Assembly: GCA_964461035.1 (NCBI GenBank)
Contig: CAYWRI010000017.1
Coordinates: 1-31,216 of the forward strand
Reading direction: 5' to 3'
Length of the DNA: 31,216 bases
Origin: CAYZNE01 sp964461035
GTDB taxonomy: Archaea; Nanobdellota; Nanobdellia; Woesearchaeales; CAYZNE01
Both the position numbers and the translations under genes were made by a program. The notes below the pieces were generated by a model. The model ran no database searches, was not told where the DNA came from, and worked only from the letters and a program-made list of their open reading frames with translations. Numbering within the stretch: the stretch's first letter is position 1; the number at the start of each line of letters is the position of its first letter. Shown in pieces: positions 15,759 to 25,015 of this stretch.

Positions 15759-18700
15759 TTAAGAATGAAAAGTACAGTGACAATCTTCACAAGTGAAATA
15801 ACCTTGCGGTGTAGCACCACATTGCCAAAAAGGACTTCCATCACAAGTTTCTCCATCATCATAATTCACAACACCATCACCGCACCAACCATTACAAGTC
15901 TGATAACAAAACCCTGGTCCCCCATTAGCAGAACCATCATCACACGACTCAAGCGGTAATTCTTGAAGAATACCGTCACCACACCAACCGCCACAATCCT
16001 GATAACAAAAACCTGGCAAACCATTATCAGAACCATCATCACAAGTCTCATGATCTTCCTGAACACCATTATCACCACACCAACCATTACAATCAGCATA
16101 ACAAAAACCTGGCAAACCATTATCAGAACCATCATCACAAGTCTCATGATCTTCCTGAACACCATTATCACCACACCAACCGCTACAATCAGCATAACAA
16201 AAACCTGGCAAACCATTATCAGAACCATCATCACACGCTTCGTAAACTCCTTCACCATTGGGTGTTTGGACAGCACCATCACCACATGAACTGGTACACA
16301 AAGAAGTATTAAAATGACAAGAAGAATTACAACTAAGAACGCCCCCTGTAAATCCAAGAGACAAACAACTTTCACCATTCAAGTTAGAAGCATCACAAAT
16401 TTCACTACCTATCATAGTACTATCACCATTTAAAATATCATCACCACACCAACCGTTACAATCATCATAACAAAAACCTGACAGACCATTATCAGAACCA
16501 TCATCACAAGTCTCATGATCTTCCTGAACATCATTATCACCGCAAAAACTTGTTTCACCATGAACTTCCTGACAAGAAGAATTACAAACCTGACAATCGG
16601 GTTCGCCATAGTCACAAACTTCTGTAATAATATTACCATCATCACAAGTTTCAATCCAAGGATCTACGTGATTAAGGTAATTATTACCGCAAGCCCAACA
16701 AACTCCCCCAAGTTCATAATTACAATACAAATTATCTGAGCAATCAAAATCATCATCACAAATTGTGTCTAAGGGAACACAAAAATCAGCAACACAAGTC
16801 AAAGAATCATCTTCTTCAGAACCAAAACCATAGCATTGTGAATTGTAATCACAAGGAGAATTTACTTCCAATTTACATTTATTAGAATAAGAATCACAGA
16901 GCATTCCATAACCGCATTCATCATCATTAGAACACTCTTGACAAAGACTTCTATCTGTATCGGGTAAATCAGGACAAGTGTTATATCCTTCAGATAATCT
17001 TAATTGTTTTGTTAAATAAGACCACAACATATTAACTTCATCACCATTATTATATAATCTTAAATTGAATTGTGGATCGGTTATTAACGCAATACCATCA
17101 TTACTACACCTGTCAAAAACAAAACCATTAATATCATTAACATAATCTGAAACAAACACTTCTTCTTCAAAAAGAGCACAACCATTCTGATTATTCAAAT
17201 CAAACCCAGAAGAGTAATTAATAAAAATTTTATTTTTTAAAGCTTCTTGTTGTTCATCAAACTTCAATTCTTTTGTTGCTTCTATTTGTCTGTCTGAATT
17301 CTGAGACATATATAATTTTGAATAAGTTCTATCTCCAACAAAAGAAAAGAAACCTGGATCAAAAGTTGGGTGTAATATTTGATGGAAAAACATTACAATT
17401 TCATTAACAAAACTAGTAAATCCTGTATCGAGTTCAGGATTTTGTTCAAAGCTAAAATCTTCTGAAGTTACATATAAAACATTCAAAACAGAATCATAAT
17501 AAAATTGTTCATTAATATCATCACCTGTAACTTCGCAAGGCCAACTTTCTTCATCACAATTAATATTTGGAGATAATAAGGGATAAAATTGACTAAGTAA
17601 ATTCGGAGGAACCGATTCTGTTGTCAAAACATATCCTACAATAACCTTATCATTTTGACCGCGATAAATACATGCGCCTGAAAAATATCCTCCATATTTA
17701 CTAAATAAATCTTTTTCAGTAGTTAAATTTGTTCCAAGAATTAAACCATCATCACATGCAAGAGTAAATTCTGGTGTTTCTGAACAATCAGTATTACTAC
17801 ATATAAACTCAGCAATTTTTGCAGTTTTAGAAACCCAAAATCCTTGCTCACAAAAATATTCTCCTGATGAAATAACTTTACTATTTCCAGGATTGTCATA
17901 ATCAAAATTTATAGAAACTCCTGAAGGAACGCAATCGTAAACACCTTTGGTTTCATTACAAGCCCAAGGAGAAATAGTGTGCTCTCGACCGGCTTCAGGA
18001 TAACAATCTATGTCTTCACCAGCCACAACATTATTATTTCCATCTTTAACACAACAACCATCTCCATGAATAATTGTTGTTTCTGAAGTTACATCTTGAA
18101 TATTAAAATCTGAATGAACAAAACAATGATCATTTCTTCTACAATACCCTGATGTTACAAACGTTGGATCATATTTTATTTTAGGTTCTGCTTCCCATTC
18201 TGCAATGCCCAAATTATTAACAAAACATCTGTATCCATTTTCAAAATAATTTTTATTATTATAATTGACATGATTATTTTCAGGTATTGAAAATGAATTT
18301 TCAAGAGGCATTTCTGATGAATTAGTTTCAAATGTTTCCGCAGAAACACATTTATCTCCTGTCCAACAATGTGTTCTAGGACAACAACCTTCTGAAGTAC
18401 CATCAGGAGATGCTTGTAAAACTAATTTATTTTCAACATCTGATTCTTCAGGAGCTACCCATCCATCAACACCTTCAATCCCTGTTCTCCAAAGACCATC
18501 GTTTGCACAGTAATGTGTTCCTTTTATCCCACAAACATCTGATGAATCCACATCAAATCCTTCGGTTCCTTGTGTTATTATAGTTATATCTTCCGAAGAT
18601 ATTATGCCCACATCGGATAATAGGGCTTTATCTTGATAATTATTATTAATATGTATGGGTCCATCACTTATTTGACCTAATAAACAGCCAAGATATTCTG

Positions 18701-21700
18701 AGTCATAAAATAAATATCTATTCATTGCATTATTTGATTGTTCAAAATACATTGATTCTCCTGCAGTTTGATCTTGATGAATAATAAAACCATTCCAACA
18801 ACCCGCTTCAACATCTTCTGAAAACTCTTTAGTATCAAATGTTGAATCATCACCACAACAAGCAGTTCCTGTCCAACCAAATCCTAAATAAGAATCACAA
18901 ACATATCTAAATGGATCAAAATCCCACCAACTTTTATCATTAAGATTATTATCATCATTAAGATTATCTATTATATCTTGTAATTCACACTCAGTATTTT
19001 CATCTTTTACCCAATCACAAGCAGTACAACCATTATCTTGTTTATCTATATCTTTACAAGATTTTTCAGTGGCTTCAGCAGGATCAAAATCATCAATCCA
19101 AAAACCAAATGCTCCTGCACACTTATAGTTTTTATAATCATATCCTGTATCTGTGTTAATATCAAGAAAGTCATCAGATCCAATTACTTGATTGACACCG
19201 AAAAAAACATTATCAATAGCAATAGCCTCACCATAACTATTTGATGTTATTTCTATGCGATCAAAAGATAGTATGTTCTCTCCTTCTTGAATTGGAAAAG
19301 TCAAATGATGCCATCTATAATCTTCTATTCCATTATTTGAATAATCCAATAAATTTTCTTCATCACCCACAGGTAAAAGAGAATATGTTTTAATAACTGA
19401 ATCACCTTGGTTATTTAAATAATAAATAGAAACATTCAGACAATTGGTAATATAACCAAAAGCATTACAAGTAGATATCTTTTGGGACCATACCAAATCC
19501 ATTTGAACATTCTTATAATAATCAAAATTTACATTTGATAAATCTAGGTGTTCTGGAATAGAATTGTCAGGACGCAAGAAACTCAGGTCAATTTCTAAAG
19601 GATTGCTGTCAGAATTTTGAAATGGGTGAACACGAACTCTATCAGAATAAGTATTAAATTCGCTATTTGCATCAGAACCATACTTATCATATGATTTTAT
19701 TAAATAAAGAGGAACACCCCTACCCATAAATTCTGAAGAATAATCTGGGCTAATTTCGGAATCCTCCAATAATTCTAATTCAAAGTCTCCATTATCGCAA
19801 GAATAACCATAATTATCACAACACTCTGTAAATAAAGAATTACCTGATCTTTCGTAACAAATAACTGATTCATTTTTTGGAGAAACAAAATGGGATAATC
19901 CTTCATAAACAAAAGCACAATGTTCAGATGTTGCACAATCAGCATCAGCACAATCAGCATCATTATCATTATCATTATCAACCATGTCATCACAAATATA
20001 TTCAAAATCAATCAATAAAGAGTAATATTGTTCACAAATTTCCTCATCAGCACAATCAACATCACCACAATCCACACCAACATCATAATGCCAAATTTCC
20101 GCACTATCTACAAAAGCATCACAAATTATGTCATTACCATTTGAATTATCTCCATTAATACAAACACCAGCAAGATTATACTCAATACAACAATCCCCAT
20201 CTTCATCATGACCTTCATTATCACAAATTTCTCCAAAGTCACTATTAACGTTAAGACAAGTTCCAATAAAATTATTACCACATTCTTCTTTTAGAACAAA
20301 ATATGCTTCAGATGGAATAATTTGAGGCAATCCTGGAATATCATCTAAAGATGGCCAAGGTGACCCATCTTCAAAAACACAAGAAGCAGGACAAGATAAA
20401 TTACTAAACGGATCACCAGTTAGTTGTTCTATTTCGAATCCGTCAGAACAAACATTCAAATTGTTCGGTGAATGAGGAGTTAAATCAAATCCACCACAAC
20501 CACCAACTGGCTGTAATTCAACATCCCAATCTGAATTACACAAATAAGGACTAATAACACATCTTGGATCAGCAGAATATGACAAAAAAGTACTGGTCTC
20601 TAACTCATTATAATAACACCAATCACCATACGGCTCTGATTGTAAGTCGTCCCAACTAAAATCAGTTAAATTCCATCCTCTAATATCCATTATTTCTTGG
20701 ATACAACTACAATAATAATAACCTGCAGGACACTGTCCTTTACTTCCTTCATCAGGTAGAACCCCAAAGTTTTCTATTAAATGATCTTCATCCCAATTTA
20801 AATCATTATTTTCTTGAGCACCACAAGCATACCAGTTTTCACCATTACTTACAAATTGAACATTAGTATTTTGTTCTGGTGATCCTGTAACTTGCGCATT
20901 ATGAATATAATACACGTTTTCGTTAACATCCAACCAATTCCAAGATAAATCTTCTAATCCCGCTTCTTCCCCATTCAACATAATAGAAATATCATCATAA
21001 TCATTAGTTCCTCCTGGACCGGTTGAAAAATAAGGTCTTAAAGCTATTCTAATATTATCAAAATTGGCAGGGGTTACAAAAATTTCACTAAAAGATTCAA
21101 AATTATTTGTTTCAGTAACATTACCAAAAACAGTTAATAAAAGAGTCTCAGAATCATCAACCCAGGAACTTACTTTAACTTCCCATTTTTGAAGAGATGG
21201 ATCAGCGTAGTAATATAATTTTGCTATTCCTGAAATAGTATATTCTGTTGAAGGTTGTAATCCGTAAATGTATTGGTAAGCATATTCATTTTCATTAACT
21301 TCAGATTGAACATGAACACCAAGAGAATGTATATCTCCCGAAATTACTCCAACCAAATTAACTCCTGCTGTAGGAAGCCAAAAACCTGAATTATATGGTT
21401 CCATATTTCCGCCTTGAACATATTCATCATCAAAATTATTAAAATTCATATTCATAAACTCGGATTCAACTGCAAAACAGACAAAATTATAATCATCATC
21501 CACGTAAAACAAATCATCTAAAAAATCGTCACCACAACAACCGTCTGTTCCATCTTCAACTTCTTCTAATGTAAAATATGCTAAATCTGAATTCCAACAA
21601 TCAGGACCTGAAAAAGTGATATCCTCACAAACACTTCCTGGTTCAACCCACTTATAAACGCCCGCGTTTAAGTCACATCTTAGAAACCCATCATAAGGAG

Positions 21701-22721
21701 TTTCTTCATAAGTTCCTTCTGTTAATTCAAAACAACACTTATCTTCAGAAATAATAGAAGTATTCCAATCACCACCAACATTTTCATGCGTACAGAGTTC
21801 TTCAACATTATTAGGAAAAGTTATATTATCGCAAAGAATCGCAAAATAAACATCTCCTAGATGATTGCTCCAATCATGAATACCTATTTCTATTTCATTA
21901 AATAACTTAAAAGTTCCATCAGGCGTTAAATCAGATATTCCTAAATCTAACTCAAAATCATTATCATTGCCTGAACAAGTTTCATCTAAACCTGCAGAGG
22001 TGAGTATAGATGATTGAAAAGTTTCACCAGGATTAAGACAAGAATACCAATTACTGTGACCTAAATCTTCTGGTGCAAAAAGGATAATATTTTTACATGC
22101 AAATTTAGAAGGTAATGAAGAATAATATTCTTGGTTTCCAGAAAATAAAGAAATAAGATTTGTGGTATTAGTATCCCAAGCCTGTTCAAGATAATAAGAA
22201 TATCCTGAACTCCCTTCATGTTCTAATTGTAACCAGGGATCACCATTCAAATATTGAAAAGTAGGAACTATATTTTCACCCAAACTTTCTGTTCTGAAAT
22301 AAGTTTCTTCGGAAATGGAGTGAAAAAGATATATTGGTGTTAAATCATCATCTATCATGTCAGATAGAGTAGAAGATAAAGCGCCCAGTCCCTGCGGAAT
22401 TAAAAGATTATTAACTAAATTAACTGTACTAAGAGGATTCATATCAGAAATGAAAGTATAAGAATAAATTGTATAATAGTAATTATAATTGTAGTATTGA
22501 GTATTGTCATATGTAATAGAAGTCACATATGATGAGCCGGGATCATCAACAAACCCTTCTCCACCTGTTTCTTCAATACAAAGGGGTCCTCCTTCACAAT
22601 CATATACTTCATCATGATTAAAAGTGACGAGTTCAACGTCTGCAGCAGTTAAATATGAACTAGATATGAATACCAGAACAACAAATAACAACAATAACTT
22701 TTTATTATGAATTAACGACAT
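15759..22721 (-). CDS. Giant secreted Cys-rich protein with DUF4215-type repeats
   Basis: A 2320-aa extracellular protein. I choose ATG 22721 over the GTG nine bases upstream because GAGGGTGG (from 22734) then serves as ribosome-binding site and would otherwise lie inside the gene. Residues 1-28 are a signal peptide (KKLLLLFVVLVFISSSYLTA). Cysteine pairs and CCGDD-type motifs recur throughout. A carbohydrate-binding-like jellyroll lies at about 430-587; an Asp/Asn-rich, calcium-site-like segment (DNDNDNDADCADADC) at about 907-932; and a second jellyroll-like region at about 1040-1175. The C-terminal 400 residues are disulfide-rich: small Cys-knot-like modules, then eight units of CGD-x(n)-E-x-CDDG-x2-NG-x-GFCY-x2-C-x-GW (DUF4215/Myxococcus Cys-rich type). 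No C-terminal anchor is seen. The role is probably surface adhesion or sheath. The frame is intact over 7 kb. Confidence 0.88.
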   Translation of the reverse strand: MSLIHNKKLLLLFVVLVFISSSYLTAADVELVTFNHDEVYDCEGGPLCIEETGGEGFVDDPGSSYVTSITYDNTQYYNYNYYYTIYSYTFISDMNPLSTVNLVNNLLIPQGLGALSSTLSDMIDDDLTPIYLFHSISEETYFRTESLGENIVPTFQYLNGDPWLQLEHEGSSGYSYYLEQAWDTNTTNLISLFSGNQEYYSSLPSKFACKNIILFAPEDLGHSNWYSCLNPGETFQSSILTSAGLDETCSGNDNDFELDLGISDLTPDGTFKLFNEIEIGIHDWSNHLGDVYFAILCDNITFPNNVEELCTHENVGGDWNTSIISEDKCCFELTEGTYEETPYDGFLRCDLNAGVYKWVEPGSVCEDITFSGPDCWNSDLAYFTLEEVEDGTDGCCGDDFLDDLFYVDDDYNFVCFAVESEFMNMNFNNFDDEYVQGGNMEPYNSGFWLPTAGVNLVGVISGDIHSLGVHVQSEVNENEYAYQYIYGLQPSTEYTISGIAKLYYYADPSLQKWEVKVSSWVDDSETLLLTVFGNVTETNNFESFSEIFVTPANFDNIRIALRPYFSTGPGGTNDYDDISIMLNGEEAGLEDLSWNWLDVNENVYYIHNAQVTGSPEQNTNVQFVSNGENWYACGAQENNDLNWDEDHLIENFGVLPDEGSKGQCPAGYYYCSCIQEIMDIRGWNLTDFSWDDLQSEPYGDWCYYNELETSTFLSYSADPRCVISPYLCNSDWDVELQPVGGCGGFDLTPHSPNNLNVCSDGFEIEQLTGDPFSNLSCPASCVFEDGSPWPSLDDIPGLPQIIPSEAYFVLKEECGNNFIGTCLNVNSDFGEICDNEGHDEDGDCCIEYNLAGVCINGDNSNGNDIICDAFVDSAEIWHYDVGVDCGDVDCADEEICEQYYSLLIDFEYICDDMVDNDNDNDADCADADCATSEHCAFVYEGLSHFVSPKNESVICYERSGNSLFTECCDNYGYSCDNGDFELELLEDSEISPDYSSEFMGRGVPLYLIKSYDKYGSDANSEFNTYSDRVRVHPFQNSDSNPLEIDLSFLRPDNSIPEHLDLSNVNFDYYKNVQMDLVWSQKISTCNAFGYITNCLNVSIYYLNNQGDSVIKTYSLLPVGDEENLLDYSNNGIEDYRWHHLTFPIQEGENILSFDRIEITSNSYGEAIAIDNVFFGVNQVIGSDDFLDINTDTGYDYKNYKCAGAFGFWIDDFDPAEATEKSCKDIDKQDNGCTACDWVKDENTECELQDIIDNLNDDNNLNDKSWWDFDPFRYVCDSYLGFGWTGTACCGDDSTFDTKEFSEDVEAGCWNGFIIHQDQTAGESMYFEQSNNAMNRYLFYDSEYLGCLLGQISDGPIHINNNYQDKALLSDVGIISSEDITIITQGTEGFDVDSSDVCGIKGTHYCANDGLWRTGIEGVDGWVAPEESDVENKLVLQASPDGTSEGCCPRTHCWTGDKCVSAETFETNSSEMPLENSFSIPENNHVNYNNKNYFENGYRCFVNNLGIAEWEAEPKIKYDPTFVTSGYCRRNDHCFVHSDFNIQDVTSETTIIHGDGCCVKDGNNNVVAGEDIDCYPEAGREHTISPWACNETKGVYDCVPSGVSINFDYDNPGNSKVISSGEYFCEQGFWVSKTAKIAEFICSNTDCSETPEFTLACDDGLILGTNLTTEKDLFSKYGGYFSGACIYRGQNDKVIVGYVLTTESVPPNLLSQFYPLLSPNINCDEESWPCEVTGDDINEQFYYDSVLNVLYVTSEDFSFEQNPELDTGFTSFVNEIVMFFHQILHPTFDPGFFSFVGDRTYSKLYMSQNSDRQIEATKELKFDEQQEALKNKIFINYSSGFDLNNQNGCALFEEEVFVSDYVNDINGFVFDRCSNDGIALITDPQFNLRLYNNGDEVNMLWSYLTKQLRLSEGYNTCPDLPDTDRSLCQECSNDDECGYGMLCDSYSNKCKLEVNSPCDYNSQCYGFGSEEDDSLTCVADFCVPLDTICDDDFDCSDNLYCNYELGGVCWACGNNYLNHVDPWIETCDDGNIITEVCDYGEPDCQVCNSSCQEVHGETSFCGDNDVQEDHETCDDGSDNGLSGFCYDDCNGWCGDDILNGDSTMIGSEICDASNLNGESCLSLGFTGGVLSCNSSCHFNTSLCTSSCGDGAVQTPNGEGVYEACDDGSDNGLPGFCYADCSGWCGDNGVQEDHETCDDGSDNGLPGFCYADCNGWCGDNGVQEDHETCDDGSDNGLPGFCYQDCGGWCGDGILQELPLESCDDGSANGGPGFCYQTCNGWCGDGVVNYDDGETCDGSPFWQCGATPQGYFTCEDCHCTFHS
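16001..16236 (-). repeat. 96-bp near-identical tandem repeats inside the Cys-rich gene
   Basis: The same 96 bp (32 codons) recurs with acctggca at 16011, 16107 and 16203. A diverged copy lies at about 16476. The units encode the CDDGSDNGLPGFCY module. Near-identity at DNA level points to recent duplication or gene conversion, and also makes the copy number sensitive to assembly collapse. Confidence 0.85.
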
Positions 22722-22769
22722 GACACCCACCCTCTTATTAATTATATTGATTAATTTGAAATGAAAACT

Positions 22770-22791
22770 AAATTTATTACATAATAAATTT
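22770..22791. promoter_or_regulatory. 22-bp palindrome at the promoter of the Cys-rich giant
   Basis: AAATTTATTA (22770-22779) and TAATAAATTT (22782-22791) form a perfect inverted repeat around CA. The minus-strand AATAAATTTA element would be the TATA box; its centre near 22774 predicts a start near 22748 and a leader of about 27 nt carrying the GAGGGTGG site. A regulator bound here would compete with TBP. Confidence 0.45.
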
Positions 22792-22832
22792 TATTCAAAA
22801 AGTATTTATTTAAGGATTATTGAAATATACAT

Positions 22833-23288
22833 TTATAAAGATTTCTTATTTAATTGAGTTATTGACTTATTTGTGTTCTCTATTTCGAGAATTCGCTTCA
22901 AGGCGAGAATGTCATTGTTAGATATTATTTTATCTATTGAATCACAGAAATAAACTAATTCATAATCTACTTTATATTTTTTGAGAAGTCTTAAGTTTTG
23001 CTTTATTCTTTGAATACACGTTGTTTTTGTCTTAGAATCAAATAACTCATTCAAATCTATGAAAACTTTTTTTTCCTTTTCACAAAGAGTTTTACAAATA
23101 AAGGAATCTAATTTTGAATTCTTCTGTTTCATAAAATCGGTTCCTCCTGCAACTCTTAACAATAAATTTTTATTTTTCTTAGATATTGCAGAACTTCTTG
23201 TTAATATCGTGGTTTCTAATTTATCAATAAATTCGAGATCATGTTTAACACAAAATTCTTTTATTTCATCTGTTTTTGCTACAAGCAT
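22833..23288 (-). CDS. rnp3: RNase P protein component 3 (p30/Rpp30 family)
   Basis: A 151-aa cytoplasmic protein of the PHP-like RNase P p30 family, which with other proteins and the RNA cleaves the 5' leader from pre-tRNA. The C-terminal half carries the signature: KVFIDLNELF (second-strand motif), then CIQRIKQNLRLLKKYKVDYE, equivalent to the family RxRQNxRLxxKYxV stretch, and DILALKRILEI, matching the SxxDLIALGRxLG end. It is shorter than most family members (about 200 or more), mainly at the N-terminus, as often seen in DPANN. I start at ATG 23288, not the TTG at 23303, because the TATA box centred near 23313 predicts a leaderless transcript beginning at about 23287. Identification rests on motif recall. 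Confidence 0.72.
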   Translation of the reverse strand: MLVAKTDEIKEFCVKHDLEFIDKLETTILTRSSAISKKNKNLLLRVAGGTDFMKQKNSKLDSFICKTLCEKEKKVFIDLNELFDSKTKTTCIQRIKQNLRLLKKYKVDYELVYFCDSIDKIISNNDILALKRILEIENTNKSITQLNKKSL

Positions 23289-23646
23289 GTGTTTACTAAT
23301 CAAGCTTTATTTATAAATTCTTTTTGTTGATTTTCAAAAAAATTAAAGGCTCTTTTTGGAAAGAGAATTATTTGTCAAATTTAGTAAAATTAAAAATTAA
23401 ATGACAAAAGTCTTCTGAGTTGGTTAAAATGCCGTCTAAAGCAATTTAAACCATATTTTCAAAATAAAAATACAATAAATAATACTTACAATGTAAGTAA
23501 AAAAGCATGTTAAAGTCAATAAAATGATACTTACAATGTAAGTAAAAAATAATCATAAATTTATCATAATAAAAATTATTGCAATTCATAATTCAGATTA
23601 AATATTAGAATATTAAACTTACAAATTTAGAATTATAAAAATTGTT
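23289..23646. other. Gene-free stretch upstream of rnp3
   Basis: No credible reading frame. On the minus strand ATTTATAAATAAAG (23307-23320) is the rnp3 TATA box. Further out are CTCTTT-TTGG-AAAGAG (23350-23365) and TTTGTCA/TGACAAA (about 23371-23406), short hairpins of unknown role. The duplicated palindrome lies at 23483-23544, and A/T-rich DNA follows to the end of the next gene. Confidence 0.5.
23471..23550 (+). promoter_or_regulatory. Duplicated TATA-like element plus 17-bp palindromic operator
   Basis: TACTTACAATGTAAGTA is a perfect palindrome around one central base and occurs at 23483-23499 and 23528-23544, 45 bp apart. Each copy is preceded by CAATAAA and followed by AAAAA, so about 32 bp is duplicated. 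The TATA-like element then palindrome order is the same as at the promoter near 2250, which suggests promoters reading rightward, antisense to 23647-24024. Alternatively both sites act on rnp3 at a distance. Confidence 0.55.
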
Positions 23647-24024
23647 TTAAATAGCAATAAATGTAAAATACTTCAAACAATGAAAATATTTTTGTTCTGA
23701 AGAAGAAGACGGTTTAAATCTACCCGATACAATATCATTTGCAAGATACATAAAACTATCAAAAAGTTTAGTTGGAATTAATCTTGGCTGAGATCCTACT
23801 CCTTCAGACTCATAAAAATGAGAGGCTAATCTTTTTTCATACTTAGATGAAACCTTAAATGAACCTGACTTAGACAAAGAAGCTAAACAAACAGGACTTG
23901 AAGAATTGTCAACATCTTTAGGATTAGTACTGAAAAGACGAAGTTCTAATTCACTATCAGAAAAAGCTAAATAAAGTGAATTTGATTCTAAAAAAGACGT
24001 AGCTAATGCATATTCTTCAGTCAT
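23647..24024 (-). CDS. Unknown 125-aa protein linked to TrmB regulator
   Basis: A soluble 125-aa protein with no signal peptide or membrane helix, Ser-rich (SGSFKVSSKYEKRLASHFYE, RFKPSSSSEQKYFHC), ending in a hydrophobic KYFTFIAI. I do not recognise a family. It starts 8 nt after the stop of the TrmB-type regulator and so belongs to its operon. A weak AGG lies before the ATG. It may be a target, effector or partner of the regulator; nothing in the sequence decides. Confidence 0.65.
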   Translation of the reverse strand: MTEEYALATSFLESNSLYLAFSDSELELRLFSTNPKDVDNSSSPVCLASLSKSGSFKVSSKYEKRLASHFYESEGVGSQPRLIPTKLFDSFMYLANDIVSGRFKPSSSSEQKYFHCLKYFTFIAI

Positions 24025-24032
24025 AAAAAAAC

Positions 24033-24833
24033 CTACTGTTTATCCATTTCTTTCCAAGCGAGCTCAAATAAACCTGATAATGCTTTTGAAAACATTTCTG
24101 TATTAACCCAAACCCCAACATCATAATTTGGATGAACATTTTCATCGTCCATCAACATAAACATTAATTGATTGGAATCAGTTATAAGAAATCTTGCACT
24201 TAAACTTTTAGTATGTCTTAAATCTGCAATTCCTTTTAATTCAGAAGCAAGTTTTTTATTTAATTTTGTTATTGGTGCAGCAATCCTAATTTTTACTCCT
24301 CTTTTAGCAGCTTTAGCAAATACTTTTTTGAAATAATCTATTTTTCTCATTAGACCTTTTTCGGTTGTGCAAAGAATTATTGAGCTTTCTGCTGTTCTAA
24401 ACATTAAATCCATATGATCATAAAGATTTGATCTTCCTTTAAAACTTCCCGTTATGTCTGTGGAATCAACAAGATCTATTCCTTGAGTATGTAGAGTTGA
24501 TAATTCTTCAAGAATTTCAGATTCTTTAAGAGATTCCATATTTTTAAGTTGAGAGTCAGAGTCTTCTCTTATTCTTTTTTTAACTCTTTCTAAAACTTCT
24601 ATAGGAGGTAAAGCTAAATATTTGATTGGCTTACCAATTTTAGATATAATAAATCCTTTTTTTTCAAGTGATTCAAGAACATCATAAGTTCTTGATCTAG
24701 GAACATTAGATATATCACTAAGTTCTCCAGCTGAAGATATTCCTCTGGAAAGTAAAGCTGTCCAAAGTTTTGCTTCATAACTATTAAGTCCGAAATCTTT
24801 AATTTTTTTTATAAAGTTATTATCTACGATCAT
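24033..24833 (-). CDS. TrmB-family transcriptional regulator
   Basis: A 266-aa protein. The N-terminal winged helix (about 8-75) has the family pattern LNSYEAKLWTALL, ISSAGELSDISNVPRSRTYD, VLESLEKKGFI. A short coiled-coil linker (about 78-110) precedes a C-terminal domain of the phospholipase-D-like type typical of TrmB proteins (about 125-262, SIILCTTEKGLMRKIDYF and FLITDSNQLMFMLMDDE). The family represses or activates sugar, energy or other metabolic genes, usually with a small-molecule ligand. I use ATG 24833 over the TTG at 24842: the TATA box TTTATAAATAATT centred near 24858 predicts a start there, and GGTAGG lies 9 nt upstream. It heads an operon with the 125-aa protein and is divergent from 25016, whose promoter it may control. 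Confidence 0.9.
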   Translation of the reverse strand: MIVDNNFIKKIKDFGLNSYEAKLWTALLSRGISSAGELSDISNVPRSRTYDVLESLEKKGFIISKIGKPIKYLALPPIEVLERVKKRIREDSDSQLKNMESLKESEILEELSTLHTQGIDLVDSTDITGSFKGRSNLYDHMDLMFRTAESSIILCTTEKGLMRKIDYFKKVFAKAAKRGVKIRIAAPITKLNKKLASELKGIADLRHTKSLSARFLITDSNQLMFMLMDDENVHPNYDVGVWVNTEMFSKALSGLFELAWKEMDKQ

Positions 24834-24911
24834 TTTTATCAACCTACCATAATTATTTATAAAAAAGAGAAACCTTTACAGCTTTATAAATATTTCTATT
24901 TTGAAACCATT

Positions 24912-24991
24912 AAACAGTAACAACATGTAAAGGGCCATCAAAACAGACAACATGTATTCATATAGGAAAATTTATATATCTTGTTACTATT
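24912..24991 (+). promoter_or_regulatory. Divergent promoter region with repeated ACAACATGTA
   Basis: ACAACATGTA occurs at 24920-24929 and 24947-24956, each a few bases after AAACAG, 27 bp apart. AAAATTTATATATC (about 24967-24980) is the TATA box of the gene at 25016. GTAACA (24917-24922) is mirrored by TGTTAC near 24981. The repeats lie between two divergent genes, one a TrmB regulator, so they are candidate binding sites for it. Confidence 0.45.
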
Positions 24992-25006
24992 TTAAAATGG
25001 TTGCAG

Positions 25007-25012
25007 GTGATA
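25007..25012 (+). promoter_or_regulatory. GGTGAT ribosome-binding site
   Basis: GGTGAT ends a few nt before the ATG at 25016 and matches the archaeal 16S rRNA tail fully. The gene therefore has a leader, unlike most of its neighbours. Confidence 0.7.
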
Positions 25013-25015
25013 TAA

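Noticed and set aside
16001..16236. CRISPR array
   Set aside because: Regular 96-bp period without unique spacers, and entirely inside a coding frame.
15866..16378. Repetitive V/M-rich frames on both strands opposite or beside the 96-bp repeats
   Set aside because: Repeats are 96 bp, a multiple of three, so every frame stays open; only the Cys-pattern frame makes sense.
19877..20158. 93-aa plus-strand frame full of His, Gln and Asn
   Set aside because: Complement of the Asp/Cys-rich part of the giant protein; composition explained by that.
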